Assembly (NCBI GenBank): GCA_024234325.1
Contig: JACKOJ010000001.1
Location: forward strand, 186,001-250,000
From: Pseudomonadales bacterium
GTDB lineage: Bacteria; Pseudomonadota; Gammaproteobacteria; Pseudomonadales; Pseudohongiellaceae
Direction: 5' to 3'
Length of the DNA stretch: 64,000 nt
In this document: in pieces, positions 51,535 to 61,313 of the stretch
Layout of the letters: the number at the start of each line of letters is the position of its first letter
Position numbering within the stretch: the stretch's first letter is position 1
Notes under the pieces: generated by a model
What the model was told of the DNA's origin: nothing
What the model saw: only the letters and a program-made list of their open reading frames with translations
The model's database searches: none
Translations under genes and position numbers: made by a program

Positions 51535-52962
51535 ATGCTCATCAGCTTCGTCGCGTGCCTGCTGCTGTTTGTCGTCATCGGCGTCAGCGCGGCGCGCAAG
51601 AGTCGCGGCACCAGTCGTGACTATTACCTGGCGGATCAGAGCGTGCCGCCCTCTCTCGTCGGCCTGTCCGCCGTTGCCACCAACAACAGCGGCTATATGT
51701 TCATCGGCGCCATTGGCTACACCTATGCCGTCGGACTGGCGTCGGTATGGCTGATGCTGGGATGGATCGCGGGAGACTTTCTGGCCTCCCTGTTTGTGCA
51801 TCACCGCCTGCGGCAGGCGGCGACGGAATCAAAAGAGTCGAGTTATGCCGGCATTCTCAGCAACTGGGGAGCCGGTCGTCACTTCCATACCCTGCGGCGC
51901 ACGGCCGCACTGATCACCCTGCTGTTTCTGCTCGCCTACGCCAGCGCGCAACTGATTGCCGGCAGCAAGGCGCTGAGCGTACTGCTGGACTGGCCGATCT
52001 GGGCAGGGGCTGTTCTCGGGGCCATTATCGTGGTGGCCTACTGTTTCTCGGGGGGCATACGCGCCTCCATCTGGACTGACGCGGCGCAATCCGTCGTCAT
52101 GGTCTTCGCCATGGGCCTTATGCTGATCGTGGCACTGCAGGCCAGTGGAGGGTTTGCCGGCGCAGCGGCAAAGATGGGCGCCATCGAGCATTTCCTGGAC
52201 TGGTATCCCCAGGACCTGCCTTTCCCGGGGGTGGGCGGCGGCATTCTGTTTGCCGCGAGCTGGCTGTTCGCGGGCCTCTCCGTGATCGGTCAGCCCCACA
52301 TCATGATCCGCTTCGCTGCGCTGAGCGATGCCAACGATATGCGCCGGGCGCGGGTGTACTACTATCTGTGGTTCACGGTGTTCTACGCCATGGCCATCGC
52401 AGTCGGTCTGCTCGCGCGGATTCTGCTCAACAACCCGGCGGCATTTGACGCCGAGCTGGCACTGCCCACCATGGCGCTGGAGCTGTTGCCACCGCCTTTG
52501 GTAGGCCTGGTGCTGGCCGGCATCTTCGCCGCCACCATCTCGACGGCAGACTCGCTGATCCTGAGCTGCTCTGCCGCGCTCAGTAACGATCTGCTCAAGC
52601 AGAAGCTGCATGAAAGCTGGAAGATTCGTCTGTCCACACTGGGCATGACCACTATCGCGCTTGGCCTGAGTTTCACCGACAACCAGAGCGTGTTCGCCCT
52701 GGTCATTCTGGCCTGGTCAGCCCTGGCCAGCGCCTTTGCTCCCCTGCTGATTGTGCTCTGCCTGGGCGGGCGCCCGGGAGAGAAACTGGCCATGAGCATG
52801 ATGCTGGGCGGCGTGCTGACTGCCAGCGCCTGGCGCTGGGCCGGGCTGGCGGACGCCGTCTATGAGGGCATGCCGGGCATTCTGATGGGACTGACGATCT
52901 ATCTGCTGGGACATCGTCTGGCGGGAGCGAGCGCTACAGAAGCGGCACGCAGAGGCGCGTAG
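51535..52962 (+). CDS. SSS-family Na+/solute symporter
   Basis: A 475-residue inner-membrane transporter of the sodium:solute symporter (PutP-like) family, with about 13 hydrophobic segments. Motifs include SRDYYLADQSVP, SSYAGILSNWGAGRHFHTLRR, YCFSGGIRASIWTDAAQSVVM and ISTADSLILSCSAALSNDLL. It starts 21 nt after ectC with GGGAGAGACC before the ATG, so it belongs to the ectoine operon. It probably recovers leaked ectoine or imports another compatible solute such as proline. Confidence 0.9.
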   Translation: MLISFVACLLLFVVIGVSAARKSRGTSRDYYLADQSVPPSLVGLSAVATNNSGYMFIGAIGYTYAVGLASVWLMLGWIAGDFLASLFVHHRLRQAATESKESSYAGILSNWGAGRHFHTLRRTAALITLLFLLAYASAQLIAGSKALSVLLDWPIWAGAVLGAIIVVAYCFSGGIRASIWTDAAQSVVMVFAMGLMLIVALQASGGFAGAAAKMGAIEHFLDWYPQDLPFPGVGGGILFAASWLFAGLSVIGQPHIMIRFAALSDANDMRRARVYYYLWFTVFYAMAIAVGLLARILLNNPAAFDAELALPTMALELLPPPLVGLVLAGIFAATISTADSLILSCSAALSNDLLKQKLHESWKIRLSTLGMTTIALGLSFTDNQSVFALVILAWSALASAFAPLLIVLCLGGRPGEKLAMSMMLGGVLTASAWRWAGLADAVYEGMPGILMGLTIYLLGHRLAGASATEAARRGA

Positions 52963-52968
52963 GAACCG

Positions 52969-53454
52969 CTAGTCCAGGGCTTCCTGGCTCAGCGCCTCCA
53001 GCGCCTGGCGGTTGAGGTCCGCCGCGCCTTTCTGAAACACCACCTGGTGCAGCAAGGCCGTCAGGTTCTCACGAAAACTGTCCGGGTGCAGATAGGCGCA
53101 CACAGCGCCATCTGCCGGGTCCAGCGCGCGCTTTTTCAGATCCATGCGGTGATCTTCCGTCACCATGATGACCGGCGTCGCCGTGCGCAGGGGGCTGCTT
53201 CTTTCCAGCGCACGCAGACGGTAGATGAACTGGTCACGTGGTTTCTTGTGGTTGTTCCAGCCGGTAATGATGCAGGACAGCTTGTTGGTGAGAAAACCAA
53301 AGCCACGGTCGTATTGCCGAATGGCATCCATGGCATTGGATTCGTTATAGGTATTGATGCTGGTATACAGCCCGGTCGCACCGATTTCGGCAGCGATCTC
53401 ATCCACCAGTTTATTGTCCAGATCATAGATCAGGATGACGGGCTTGAAACTCAT
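52969..53454 (-). CDS. degenerate receiver-like protein lacking the phospho-acceptor Asp
   Basis: A 161-residue protein that follows the response-regulator receiver layout. The acidic pair is present (LIYDLDN, Asp11/Asp13). The phosphorylation position reads IITGW (Gly65) where IITDW would be expected, the switch Thr is kept (VIMVTE) and the usual Lys-Pro is His-Pro (YLHPDSF). It therefore probably does not take phosphoryl groups and may bind partners constitutively or act on another signal. Short receiver-like sequences of this type occur at the N-terminus of some basic-amino-acid decarboxylases (wing domain), a possible alternative origin. ATG 53454 follows AAGAGGTTGC. Confidence 0.65.
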   Translation of the reverse strand: MSFKPVILIYDLDNKLVDEIAAEIGATGLYTSINTYNESNAMDAIRQYDRGFGFLTNKLSCIITGWNNHKKPRDQFIYRLRALERSSPLRTATPVIMVTEDHRMDLKKRALDPADGAVCAYLHPDSFRENLTALLHQVVFQKGAADLNRQALEALSQEALD

Positions 53455-53479
53455 CGTGCAACCTCTTGTTCTTGTGTTC

Positions 53480-54214
53480 TTAGCGCAGCAACTGCCCGCC
53501 ATCCACGTCGACCGTAGTGCCCGTAGCATAGCGATTGTTCATCAGGTAAATCAACGCACTCGCCACCTCTTCGGGTTGCCCGACGCGCTCCACCAGTTGC
53601 CCCTTCACCATGTTTGCCACCGCCGCGTCACGCTGGGCACCCAGACCATCAAACAGCGCGGTGTCGATAATGCCGGGAGAGACTACATTCACACGAATAG
53701 GCTTGAGCTCTATGGCAAGGCAGCGCACCAGATTCTCCACGGCAGCCCCGACGCAGCTCAGAGCAGAACTGTTAGGCTTGAGCTTGCGCGCAGGCGCCCC
53801 GCTGACCAGGGTAATGGAGCCGTCCTGCGCCACGAAAGGCGCGCCGGTGCGCACAACACGGGAATAACCCCACAGCTTGCCGAAGGCTTCCTGGAATTGT
53901 TCGTCCGTCTGTTCGACAAAGGGCTTCAGCGTGCGGCTGGCACCTGTGGCAGCCGACACCAGATGATCGATGCGACCCGCCTCGCGGAACAGGGCCAGCA
54001 GGCTCTCTGTGTCATGGGTATCCACACAGCGAATCTGCACGGCATCGCCCACACGTGCCTTCGCCTTGTCGATGTGTGCCTGGGAGCGCCCGGCGGCCCA
54101 CACGCGGGCACCCTGCTCGCTGGCCGCAATTGCCGTTGCGAGGCCAATGCCGGACGTCCCACCAATGATCACCACATTCTTGTCCTGCAGACAGTTAATC
54201 CCCTGCTTGCTCAT
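53480..54214 (-). CDS. SDR-family protein without the YxxxK catalytic pair
   Basis: A 244-residue short-chain dehydrogenase/reductase. The NAD(P) motif GGTSGIG (18-24) and the end VNVVSPGIIDTALFDG are intact, and Ser138 is present (SITLVSGAPARK). The catalytic Tyr and Lys are replaced: where YxxxK is expected the sequence is L152-S-C-V-G156. It may be a binding or regulatory protein, or use different chemistry. ATG 54214 has GGGGAG upstream. It lies 25 nt before the receiver-like gene and is probably in one operon with it. Confidence 0.82.
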   Translation of the reverse strand: MSKQGINCLQDKNVVIIGGTSGIGLATAIAASEQGARVWAAGRSQAHIDKAKARVGDAVQIRCVDTHDTESLLALFREAGRIDHLVSAATGASRTLKPFVEQTDEQFQEAFGKLWGYSRVVRTGAPFVAQDGSITLVSGAPARKLKPNSSALSCVGAAVENLVRCLAIELKPIRVNVVSPGIIDTALFDGLGAQRDAAVANMVKGQLVERVGQPEEVASALIYLMNNRYATGTTVDVDGGQLLR

Positions 54215-54400
54215 GTTTTTCTCCCCTGGAGTCACTTAGCCCGTTCCGGCCGGTTGCCGAAGGGGGCGAATGGTAGCATAGAACGCGTCAGGCGCCGGTT
54301 CGTCTCCGCCCAATTGCGGGGAAAAACTCGATGAGGAGTCTTTACCGACGACGCCATTGCTGGCATGGTAGGCAGGCATCTGTCAGATCAGGAGATCCCC

Positions 54401-54715
54401 ATGCACAAACCGCTACTGCTCCTCAGCCTGTGTGCCGCGTTCAGCGCCTGCAGCAACTGGGTCAATGTCACCTCTGCCGGCATGCTCGTGTCCGTGGCAA
54501 CCCCTGCGGAAGTCACCCAGTGCACGCGGCTTGGCAGCGCCAACACCAACGCGCTCAGCGAGATCGGCTTCGTACAGCGCGGTTCTGAGAAGCTGCAGCA
54601 GGAACTGATCGACCTGGCCCGTAACGAGGCCGGTGACATGGGAGGCAACCGCATTGTGGTCGAAAGCCCGATCACGGAAGGACGCCAGTCATTCGGCGTG
54701 TATCGCTGCCCCTGA
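54401..54715 (+). CDS. DUF4156-like small lipoprotein
   Basis: A 104-residue outer-membrane lipoprotein candidate with lipobox FSAC (signal 1-19). The mature part includes VTQCTRLGSANTN, a conserved Cys and the end ARNEAGDMGGNRIVV...RQSFGVYRCP, which fits the DUF4156/YjeI-like family. Two Cys could form a disulfide. I chose ATG 54401 after CAGGAGATCC. Its function is unknown. Confidence 0.8.
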   Translation: MHKPLLLLSLCAAFSACSNWVNVTSAGMLVSVATPAEVTQCTRLGSANTNALSEIGFVQRGSEKLQQELIDLARNEAGDMGGNRIVVESPITEGRQSFGVYRCP

Positions 54716-54808
54716 ACCTTGCGCCACACCTCCAGGCAGGGTGGCACCTACAATAACGAGAATACTCCTGTTGCAAGCGGTCACAGGCCTCTAGGAACTC
54801 ACGGTTAG

Positions 54809-57559
54809 ATGGACAACAAGCTCCTGGCCCTGAGCCGTTTCTTCGCCCGCATTCCTGTGCTGGTTCTCAAAGCCCGATGGCTGGTGCTCGCCGCACTGCT
54901 GCTCTCGACCGCCTTCATGACCTACGGCGCCTTCACCCGCACCACGATGGACATGACGGTCGACAGCTTCATCGACCAGCACGACCCGGCCATTGCAGCG
55001 CTGCACGAATTCCGCAAGCAGTTCGGCAGCGATGACTCGGTATTTCTTGTCTACCGCGCCCGCGACAACGACGTGTTCTCGGCCCGCTCACTGGCGGCGG
55101 TGCGCGAGCTGACCAGCGACCTGCAGCGCCCGCAGCGGCTCGACCCCGCCAGGCTTCCCCAGGAGCTGCACGGCTCTGCTGTAGAGCTGGGCGAACTGGA
55201 CAAGATTCGCCGGGTGCAATCCCTGACTACCGTGCGAGTCCAGCACAGCGACGCCGACACCCTGCGTTCGGACCGCCTGGTCCCGGAGCCGCTGCCGACA
55301 GACACCACTGCCCTGGCCGCGATCCGGCAGGAGGCGATGGACGAGGACGACTACCGTCTGCTGTTTTACTCCGCCGATGGCCGCTACGCCGGCATCATGA
55401 TCCAGACCGTGTTCGGAGCGGAGCCGGAGGATGGCTTCACCCCACTGCTCGACGATGTCGGCATTTCCCTGGACAGCAGTTTCAGCGCCTTCGACGATCC
55501 GGCCAGCTTCAGTCTCGACTTCGATGAGTCGGTAGAGGTCGAAGACATTCCCTTCCAGACCGTGGACATGTTCGACTACAGCCGCTTCTTCACGGCACTC
55601 AAGGCGGTGTACGGGCAGTACGACGAGGCTTTGGAGTTCTTCCCCGTCGGCAACCCGCCAATGATGGAGTTTGTCTATCGTACCCTGCAGCAGATGATGT
55701 GGCTGGCCGTGGCCATGATCGCCATTTTCGTCGGCCTGCTGTGGATTCTGTTCCGCTCCTTCAGTGCCGTGCTGTGGCCCATTCTGACCATCGCGCTGAG
55801 CATGGCCTGGACCTGGGGAGCCACCGCCTGGCTGGGCGCCTCACTCTCCACCATGATCTCCCTGACATGCCTGCTGGTGTTTGCCGTCGGCATTGCGGAT
55901 TGCGTGCATGTCATGAGCGCCTACTTCGGCTTGCGCAAGGAAGGCAGTGATCATGACGACGCCCTGGTGCGCGCCTACGAAAAAACAGGCCTGGCCATTT
56001 TCATTACCAGCATCACCACCATGGCGGGGGTGCTGGCGCTGAGTTATTCCGACCTGGTGCCCATCCGTGTGTTCGGCCTGATGTCGGCCCTGGGCGTGTT
56101 CATGGCACTGTTCTTTACCCTGGTGCTGCTGCCGATTCTGCTGAGTGTCTGGCACCCGGGCAGCGCACTGGAGCGCAGCTCGGCGGGGCACTCACCGCTG
56201 CGCCTGTGGCAGCAACTGCCCCTGGCGGGCAAGGCCTTGCTCGCGTTGGTCGCGCTGCTTGCGGTGTTCTGGTTTTTCGGCACGCTCATCGGCATCTATG
56301 TTGCGGTCGTCGGGCTGATCACCGGCGTGGTGCTGAGCTGGCAACGGAGCATTCTCGACAGCATTCCCAAAATTGTCGCCCGCTATCCGCGGGCGGTCCT
56401 GTCGGTGTTCAGCCTGATCCTGCTGGTCTGCCTCTATGGCACTTCACTCGTGCGCATCGACACCAATATTTCGGAACTGACCCGCGAGGGCAGTGACATG
56501 CGCCAGGCCTATGCCATCGTGGATGACAACATGGCCGGCGCGCAGAGCCTGGAAATCATGATCGATACTGGCGTCAGCGACGGCCTGCTCAACCCCGGGC
56601 TGCTGCAGGCGATCGACCACCTGCAGGGACGCATCGAGGAGCGTTACCCACACCAGGTCTCCCGCACCTATTCCCTGGCCAATCTGGTCAAGGACACCAA
56701 TCGCATCATGCACAACGACGACCCGGCGTTTGAGCTGATCCCCGACGACAACGCGATGGTGTCCCAGCTCCTGTACCTGTTCAACAGTGCCAACCCGGAC
56801 GATCGCCGCGCCCTGGTGTCGGACGACTACAGCCGCTCCCACATCACCATCAACGCCTACAACGCCGGCTCGTACCAGTACCAGCGATTCTTTGACGAGC
56901 TGGCACAGGAAATCGACGCAAGCTTTGCGGGGCAGTACGACAGCTTCCCCGACCTGCAGGTGCGCGTCACCGGCTCCATTCCGCTGATGATGCGGGCCAC
57001 GGACGAAATTGCCCAATCGCAATACAGCAGCTTTCTGCTGGCCCTGGGCGTCATCTGCGTCATCATGATGCTGACCCTGGGCTCCGTGCAGGGTGGACTT
57101 CTGTCGATCATTCCCAATATTATTCCAGCCTTGCTCAGCTTCGGCCTGATGGGCCTTCTGGACATTCCGCTGGACACCGACACGCTGATGATTGCGCCGG
57201 TGATTATCGGGATTGCCGTGGACGACACCATCCACTTCATGACCCATTACCGCCTGGAGCTGATCCGTACCCGGCACATGGCGCAGGCACTACAGAACAC
57301 GATTGCCAGTGTCGGCACGGCGGTCATGTACACGAGCATGGTACTGGGCCTGGGCTTTGCGATTCTGAGTTTCTCGGATTACCTCGGCATGGCCAAAATC
57401 GGGTTCTTCGGTTCGCTGGCAATTTTCGTGGCCCTGTTCAGCGACCTGTTCCTGATTCCGGCCCTGCTGCAGATATTCAAGCCCCGCTTTGGAGTTGCGA
57501 ACGTGGACGACTCCTTTGCCACACTGTCACAGGCGGACACTGCCCCACAGAACGGGTAG
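54809..57559 (+). CDS. MMPL/RND-superfamily exporter
   Basis: A 916-residue inner-membrane protein with two repeats, each an extracytoplasmic domain followed by five to six helices (about 290-460 and 740-895), and one helix before each domain. MISLTCLLVFAVGIADCVHVMSAYFGLRKEG and MIAPVIIGIAVDDTIHFMTHYRLEL are the paired proton-relay helices. No HAE1 or HME-type hallmark is present, so it fits the MMPL (hydrophobe exporter) family. It leads a three-gene module with a LolA-like protein and a DUF1302 porin, spaced 20 and 2 nt, which suggests movement of a lipid or hydrophobic compound across the envelope. Confidence 0.9.
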   Translation: MDNKLLALSRFFARIPVLVLKARWLVLAALLLSTAFMTYGAFTRTTMDMTVDSFIDQHDPAIAALHEFRKQFGSDDSVFLVYRARDNDVFSARSLAAVRELTSDLQRPQRLDPARLPQELHGSAVELGELDKIRRVQSLTTVRVQHSDADTLRSDRLVPEPLPTDTTALAAIRQEAMDEDDYRLLFYSADGRYAGIMIQTVFGAEPEDGFTPLLDDVGISLDSSFSAFDDPASFSLDFDESVEVEDIPFQTVDMFDYSRFFTALKAVYGQYDEALEFFPVGNPPMMEFVYRTLQQMMWLAVAMIAIFVGLLWILFRSFSAVLWPILTIALSMAWTWGATAWLGASLSTMISLTCLLVFAVGIADCVHVMSAYFGLRKEGSDHDDALVRAYEKTGLAIFITSITTMAGVLALSYSDLVPIRVFGLMSALGVFMALFFTLVLLPILLSVWHPGSALERSSAGHSPLRLWQQLPLAGKALLALVALLAVFWFFGTLIGIYVAVVGLITGVVLSWQRSILDSIPKIVARYPRAVLSVFSLILLVCLYGTSLVRIDTNISELTREGSDMRQAYAIVDDNMAGAQSLEIMIDTGVSDGLLNPGLLQAIDHLQGRIEERYPHQVSRTYSLANLVKDTNRIMHNDDPAFELIPDDNAMVSQLLYLFNSANPDDRRALVSDDYSRSHITINAYNAGSYQYQRFFDELAQEIDASFAGQYDSFPDLQVRVTGSIPLMMRATDEIAQSQYSSFLLALGVICVIMMLTLGSVQGGLLSIIPNIIPALLSFGLMGLLDIPLDTDTLMIAPVIIGIAVDDTIHFMTHYRLELIRTRHMAQALQNTIASVGTAVMYTSMVLGLGFAILSFSDYLGMAKIGFFGSLAIFVALFSDLFLIPALLQIFKPRFGVANVDDSFATLSQADTAPQNG

Positions 57560-57579
57560 ACGCCAGGAGAGAGGCTGCA

Positions 57580-58494
57580 ATGAAGGGACTACAGACACAT
57601 CACCGGGCAGGCCGCCTCAGCGTTCTGTTCGCCTGCACACTGGCGGCACTCGCCACTTGCCAGAACGCGCTGGCACAGATGAGTGCGCGCGACATTCTTG
57701 AACAGGTGGAAGACTCTCTGCGCAGCACCACCGATTCGGCGTTCAACCGCATCCAGTTGTCGAGCTGCCAGTTCGGCGTGCGCAACAACCAGATCACCTG
57801 CGCCGAACGCGCACGGGTCAAGGCACTGGAATCTGTCGGCATCAACTTCGGCCCGGAAAACAGGGACACCCGCTCCGTCACCATCGTTCTGGAGCCGCCG
57901 GCAGAGAAAGGCGTGGGCATGCTGAGCATCACCTACGACGAGTCGGACCGGGACAATGAGACCTGGCTTTATCTCTCTGCCCTCGGCACGGTCAAGCGCA
58001 TCGCCAGCGGCAACTCGGACGACGACACTGAGCCCGCCTCCATTTTCGGCTCCGAATTCACCACGGAAGACCAGGACACCGGCAAGCTCGACGAATACAG
58101 CCTGAACATTCTGGAGGAAACCACGGAGGGAGGCCGGGAGGTCTGGAAGATCGAGGCCATTCCCAACGAGGAACGCGCCCGCAAGACCCGCTATGCCCGC
58201 ACCGTGCAGTACGTGGACAAGGAACGCTTCGTGACCCTGCGCGCCGACATGTACGATCAGCACGACCGTGAAATCAAGCGCCTGCTGGCCTCCCGGGTGG
58301 AGCAGATCAATGGCGTCTGGGTTGCCCGCTCTCTCACCATGATGAATCTGGTCAGCAACCGCCTGTCCAATATGGCCATTCTGGAAATCAACACCGGCAT
58401 CGATGTGCCCGAAGATTTTCTGACCCAGCGCACGCTGACCGACGTGGCCTTCCGCGAAACCGAGCTGCAGAAACTGCGCGAGCAGATCGACTGA
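57580..58494 (+). CDS. LolA-like outer-membrane lipoprotein-sorting-type protein
   Basis: A 304-residue secreted protein with signal peptide ending ALAQ. It matches the family often annotated outer membrane lipoprotein-sorting protein (LolA-like fold with a concave beta sheet): SARDILEQVEDSLRST, ETWLYLSALGTVKRIA and FVTLRADMYDQHDREIKRL. Such proteins partner MMPL exporters and may carry a hydrophobic cargo through the periplasm. It begins 20 nt after the MMPL stop and ends 2 nt before the DUF1302 gene. Confidence 0.85.
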   Translation: MKGLQTHHRAGRLSVLFACTLAALATCQNALAQMSARDILEQVEDSLRSTTDSAFNRIQLSSCQFGVRNNQITCAERARVKALESVGINFGPENRDTRSVTIVLEPPAEKGVGMLSITYDESDRDNETWLYLSALGTVKRIASGNSDDDTEPASIFGSEFTTEDQDTGKLDEYSLNILEETTEGGREVWKIEAIPNEERARKTRYARTVQYVDKERFVTLRADMYDQHDREIKRLLASRVEQINGVWVARSLTMMNLVSNRLSNMAILEINTGIDVPEDFLTQRTLTDVAFRETELQKLREQID

Positions 58495-58496
58495 CG

Positions 58497-59873
58497 GTGG
58501 GCAGACGAGCCGTCATTCTGCTGTGCCTGCTTGCCTTCGGCACCCATGCCCGGGCACAGGATCTGCCTGACGACGTCGGTTTCAGTCTCGACGGTCTCGG
58601 CATCAGCGACGATCTGTTTGCCCCCGAGGAAGACACCACTCCCGACTGGCTGCAACCCTTCACCTTCCGGCTGAGCCAGCAACTGTTTGCGCAGACCAAT
58701 CCTCATCGTGTGCCGGTAGCCGGCGGTGGCGACCGGGAGAAGAATGCCTATATCGAAAACCATCGTCTGAGTCTGCTGACCCGTTACCAGAACCCCTTTG
58801 CCCCCGGCTGGCTGCTGCAGGCCAGCGCCCAGATCAAGCTGTACTGGCCCGGGGATTACGAGTCCCGCGCCAACGGCGACCGTGTTGACACCGAATTCCG
58901 GCTCAATGAATTCTTCGTGCAGCGCAGTGAAGGTGACACCAGCCTGAAGCTCGGCGCGCAGACCGTGGTGTGGGGAGAGAACATCGGCAACTCGGTGCTG
59001 GACGTGATCAACACCAGCGAGTTTCGCGACCTCACCATCATCGACATCGAGGACGCCCGGCTCAACCAGTGGATGCTGGTGCGGGATCGCTTCTACGGCA
59101 ATCACCAGTGGTCGTCCTTCCTGAATCTGTACCCGGAGTTCAACCCGCCCCCCGTGCGCGGCAGCCCGTTCTTCTTTGAACCGGCGTTCAATCTGACCGA
59201 CTACCGGCGCGACAAACCCTTATTCGAGGCCGGCACCCAGATGCGCTGGAGCCTGACGGGCAGCGACATTTCCATCATGGCGGCCTACCTCTACGAGAAC
59301 CAGTTGCATTACTCCGCCCCCCCGTCGGGCACGGGCAATGCCCTGTCGGAGGCCGGCGACTATCTGCTGCTGGGCTTCTCCGCCAACCGGGCCATCGGCC
59401 GCCTGCTGCTGAACCTGGATGTCGCCTACAGCCATGACATTCTGGTGGATGTGCTGCTGGCCAACGGCAGCGATGTCGGCACGGTGGCAGTGAGGAAACT
59501 GGGGGGAACGGCAGGCTTTGAATACGCCATCGACAACGAGCAGAACCTGATGCTGGGTGTGACGGCAGAAACCCTGCTCAAGGAGGACGAGGCTTTGGAA
59601 CCGGGCCAGCAACTGCTGAGCGATCGCAGCGCCGGCAATGCCCTGCTGCGTTACTCCAACAGCCTGCGCAATGGGGATCTCTTGCTGTCAGTGACGATGC
59701 AGAGCGCACTCGACGCGGCATCCATGCTCGGCAGCGTGGCCCTGCAGTACACGCTCAGCAATCATTTCTCTCTTACCACCCAGGCCATCGCTACCCGCGC
59801 GGACAGGGACTCGGCCCTCGCCTCACTCGATCACGACCTGCGTCTGGGGATGACGCTGAGCTGGACGTTCTGA
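58497..59873 (+). CDS. DUF1302-like outer-membrane beta-barrel protein
   Basis: A 458-residue beta-barrel. A short signal peptide (ending ARAQ) is followed by amphipathic strands and the end LRLGMTLSWTF with a C-terminal Phe, as in outer-membrane proteins. The motif DTSLKLGAQTVVWGENIGNSVLDVINTSEFRDL is typical of DUF1302. It starts at GTG 58497, 2 nt after the LolA-like stop, and would provide the outer-membrane step of the module. Confidence 0.83.
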   Translation: MGRRAVILLCLLAFGTHARAQDLPDDVGFSLDGLGISDDLFAPEEDTTPDWLQPFTFRLSQQLFAQTNPHRVPVAGGGDREKNAYIENHRLSLLTRYQNPFAPGWLLQASAQIKLYWPGDYESRANGDRVDTEFRLNEFFVQRSEGDTSLKLGAQTVVWGENIGNSVLDVINTSEFRDLTIIDIEDARLNQWMLVRDRFYGNHQWSSFLNLYPEFNPPPVRGSPFFFEPAFNLTDYRRDKPLFEAGTQMRWSLTGSDISIMAAYLYENQLHYSAPPSGTGNALSEAGDYLLLGFSANRAIGRLLLNLDVAYSHDILVDVLLANGSDVGTVAVRKLGGTAGFEYAIDNEQNLMLGVTAETLLKEDEALEPGQQLLSDRSAGNALLRYSNSLRNGDLLLSVTMQSALDAASMLGSVALQYTLSNHFSLTTQAIATRADRDSALASLDHDLRLGMTLSWTF

Positions 59874-59879
59874 CAGGCC

Positions 59880-61124
59880 CTAGTAACGGTTCGGGCCGTT
59901 GAACACCTCGATATCGAATTCCTTTTCCCAGTTCGCCACGACGGTGGCTACCGAGAGGTCACCGCCCACGTTCACGGTTGTCCGCGCCATGTCCAGTGGA
60001 CGGTCGAAGGGAATGATGAAGCCCACCACCACGGCAATCTGATCCGGCGTCATGCCAATGGCACCCATGACCGCCGCCATGAGGAAGACCGAGGCACCCG
60101 GCACAGCCGCAGTGCCGACCGACACCAGCGTGGTAGCGCCCATCACGATCAGATAATCGGCCAGCGTCAGATCAATACCAAAGGCCTGCGCGGCAAACAC
60201 CGACACGATGCCGACGTAGAGTGCCGTGCCGTCCATGTTGATGGTGGCGCCCAGAGGAATCACCGTCGTCGCCACCACCGGTTGAATGCCCAGGTTACGC
60301 TCGGCCACCGCCATGGTCACCGGCATGGTGGCGGAACTGGAAGACGTGGAGAACGCTACCAGCATGGCGTCCCGCGCCCCGCGGAAGAAATTGATGGGCT
60401 TGAGGCCAAGCAGAAAGCGCATGATCGCGCCATGCACCAGAAACATGTGCAGGAAACAGCCGAGGAACACACAGATCGCCAGCTTCACGACATCGGCCAG
60501 CGCCAGCACGCCCTGCGTGCCGGAGACCCAGGCGATCAGGGCAAACACCCCGAACGGGGCGACTTCCATGACCCAACCGGTGATCTTCAACATCACCTCA
60601 GATGCCGCATCCACCAGATCCGCCACCGGCTTGGCCTTGTGGCCGATGATCAGCGCGGCAATCCCCACCAGCAGAGCAAAGAAGATAATGGCAAGGACGT
60701 TGCCCTCGGCCAGCGCCGCCATCGGGTTGGTCGGGACAATCGTCATCAGACGTTCGGACAGGGGAGTTGCCTCCTGCAGAGTCCCAGGCGCTGCGGACGA
60801 GAGATCGACACCGACACCCGGCTGCACCACGACTGCCAGCACAATGCCGATGGTGATCGCAAACAGGGTGGTCAGCATATACAAGGCCAGCGTCATCACC
60901 CCCAGTGAGCCCAATTTCTTGGGGTCGCCCATGGAGATCACGCCCGAAACCAGCGTGAAGAAGATCAGCGGCACCACCACCATACTGATCAGACGCACAA
61001 ACAGATCGCCCATCCATTTGATGGACACCGCGCCGGCTCCCCAGACACTGCCGACCAGCACCCCCAGCACCAGGGCAATCAGAATTCGTTTCCACAGGGC
61101 CATTTTGAACCAGGCGCGCAACAT
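59880..61124 (-). CDS. dicarboxylate/amino acid:cation symporter (DAACS family)
   Basis: A 414-residue GltP/DctA-type inner-membrane transporter. The Ser-rich hairpin is STSSSSATMP, the sodium/substrate site is TINMDGTALYV, and the second hairpin region reads VGTAAVPGASVF. ATG 61124 follows TAGGAGACC. C4-dicarboxylates or glutamate/aspartate are the likely substrates; the exact one cannot be told. It is convergent with the DUF1302 gene. Confidence 0.92.
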   Translation of the reverse strand: MLRAWFKMALWKRILIALVLGVLVGSVWGAGAVSIKWMGDLFVRLISMVVVPLIFFTLVSGVISMGDPKKLGSLGVMTLALYMLTTLFAITIGIVLAVVVQPGVGVDLSSAAPGTLQEATPLSERLMTIVPTNPMAALAEGNVLAIIFFALLVGIAALIIGHKAKPVADLVDAASEVMLKITGWVMEVAPFGVFALIAWVSGTQGVLALADVVKLAICVFLGCFLHMFLVHGAIMRFLLGLKPINFFRGARDAMLVAFSTSSSSATMPVTMAVAERNLGIQPVVATTVIPLGATINMDGTALYVGIVSVFAAQAFGIDLTLADYLIVMGATTLVSVGTAAVPGASVFLMAAVMGAIGMTPDQIAVVVGFIIPFDRPLDMARTTVNVGGDLSVATVVANWEKEFDIEVFNGPNRY

Positions 61125-61313
61125 ACCGGTCTCCTAGAATTATTCTCGACAGCAGATACTGCTTTTCACTGGAAAAGTGCCTAATGAGCCTATAGAAAAA
61201 CCCTGCCCAGCGCCATCCCTTTGTATTCGCACAAGCCCCGGGATAAAGCGCCCGGAATATGCGACAATGCGCGCCCGATGGATTTCCCTTACCCGCAACA
61301 ACAGGCAGACAGC

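Noticed and set aside
49210..52962. ectD hydroxylase or aspartokinase in the ectoine operon
   Set aside because: No such frame follows ectC; the next gene is an SSS transporter.
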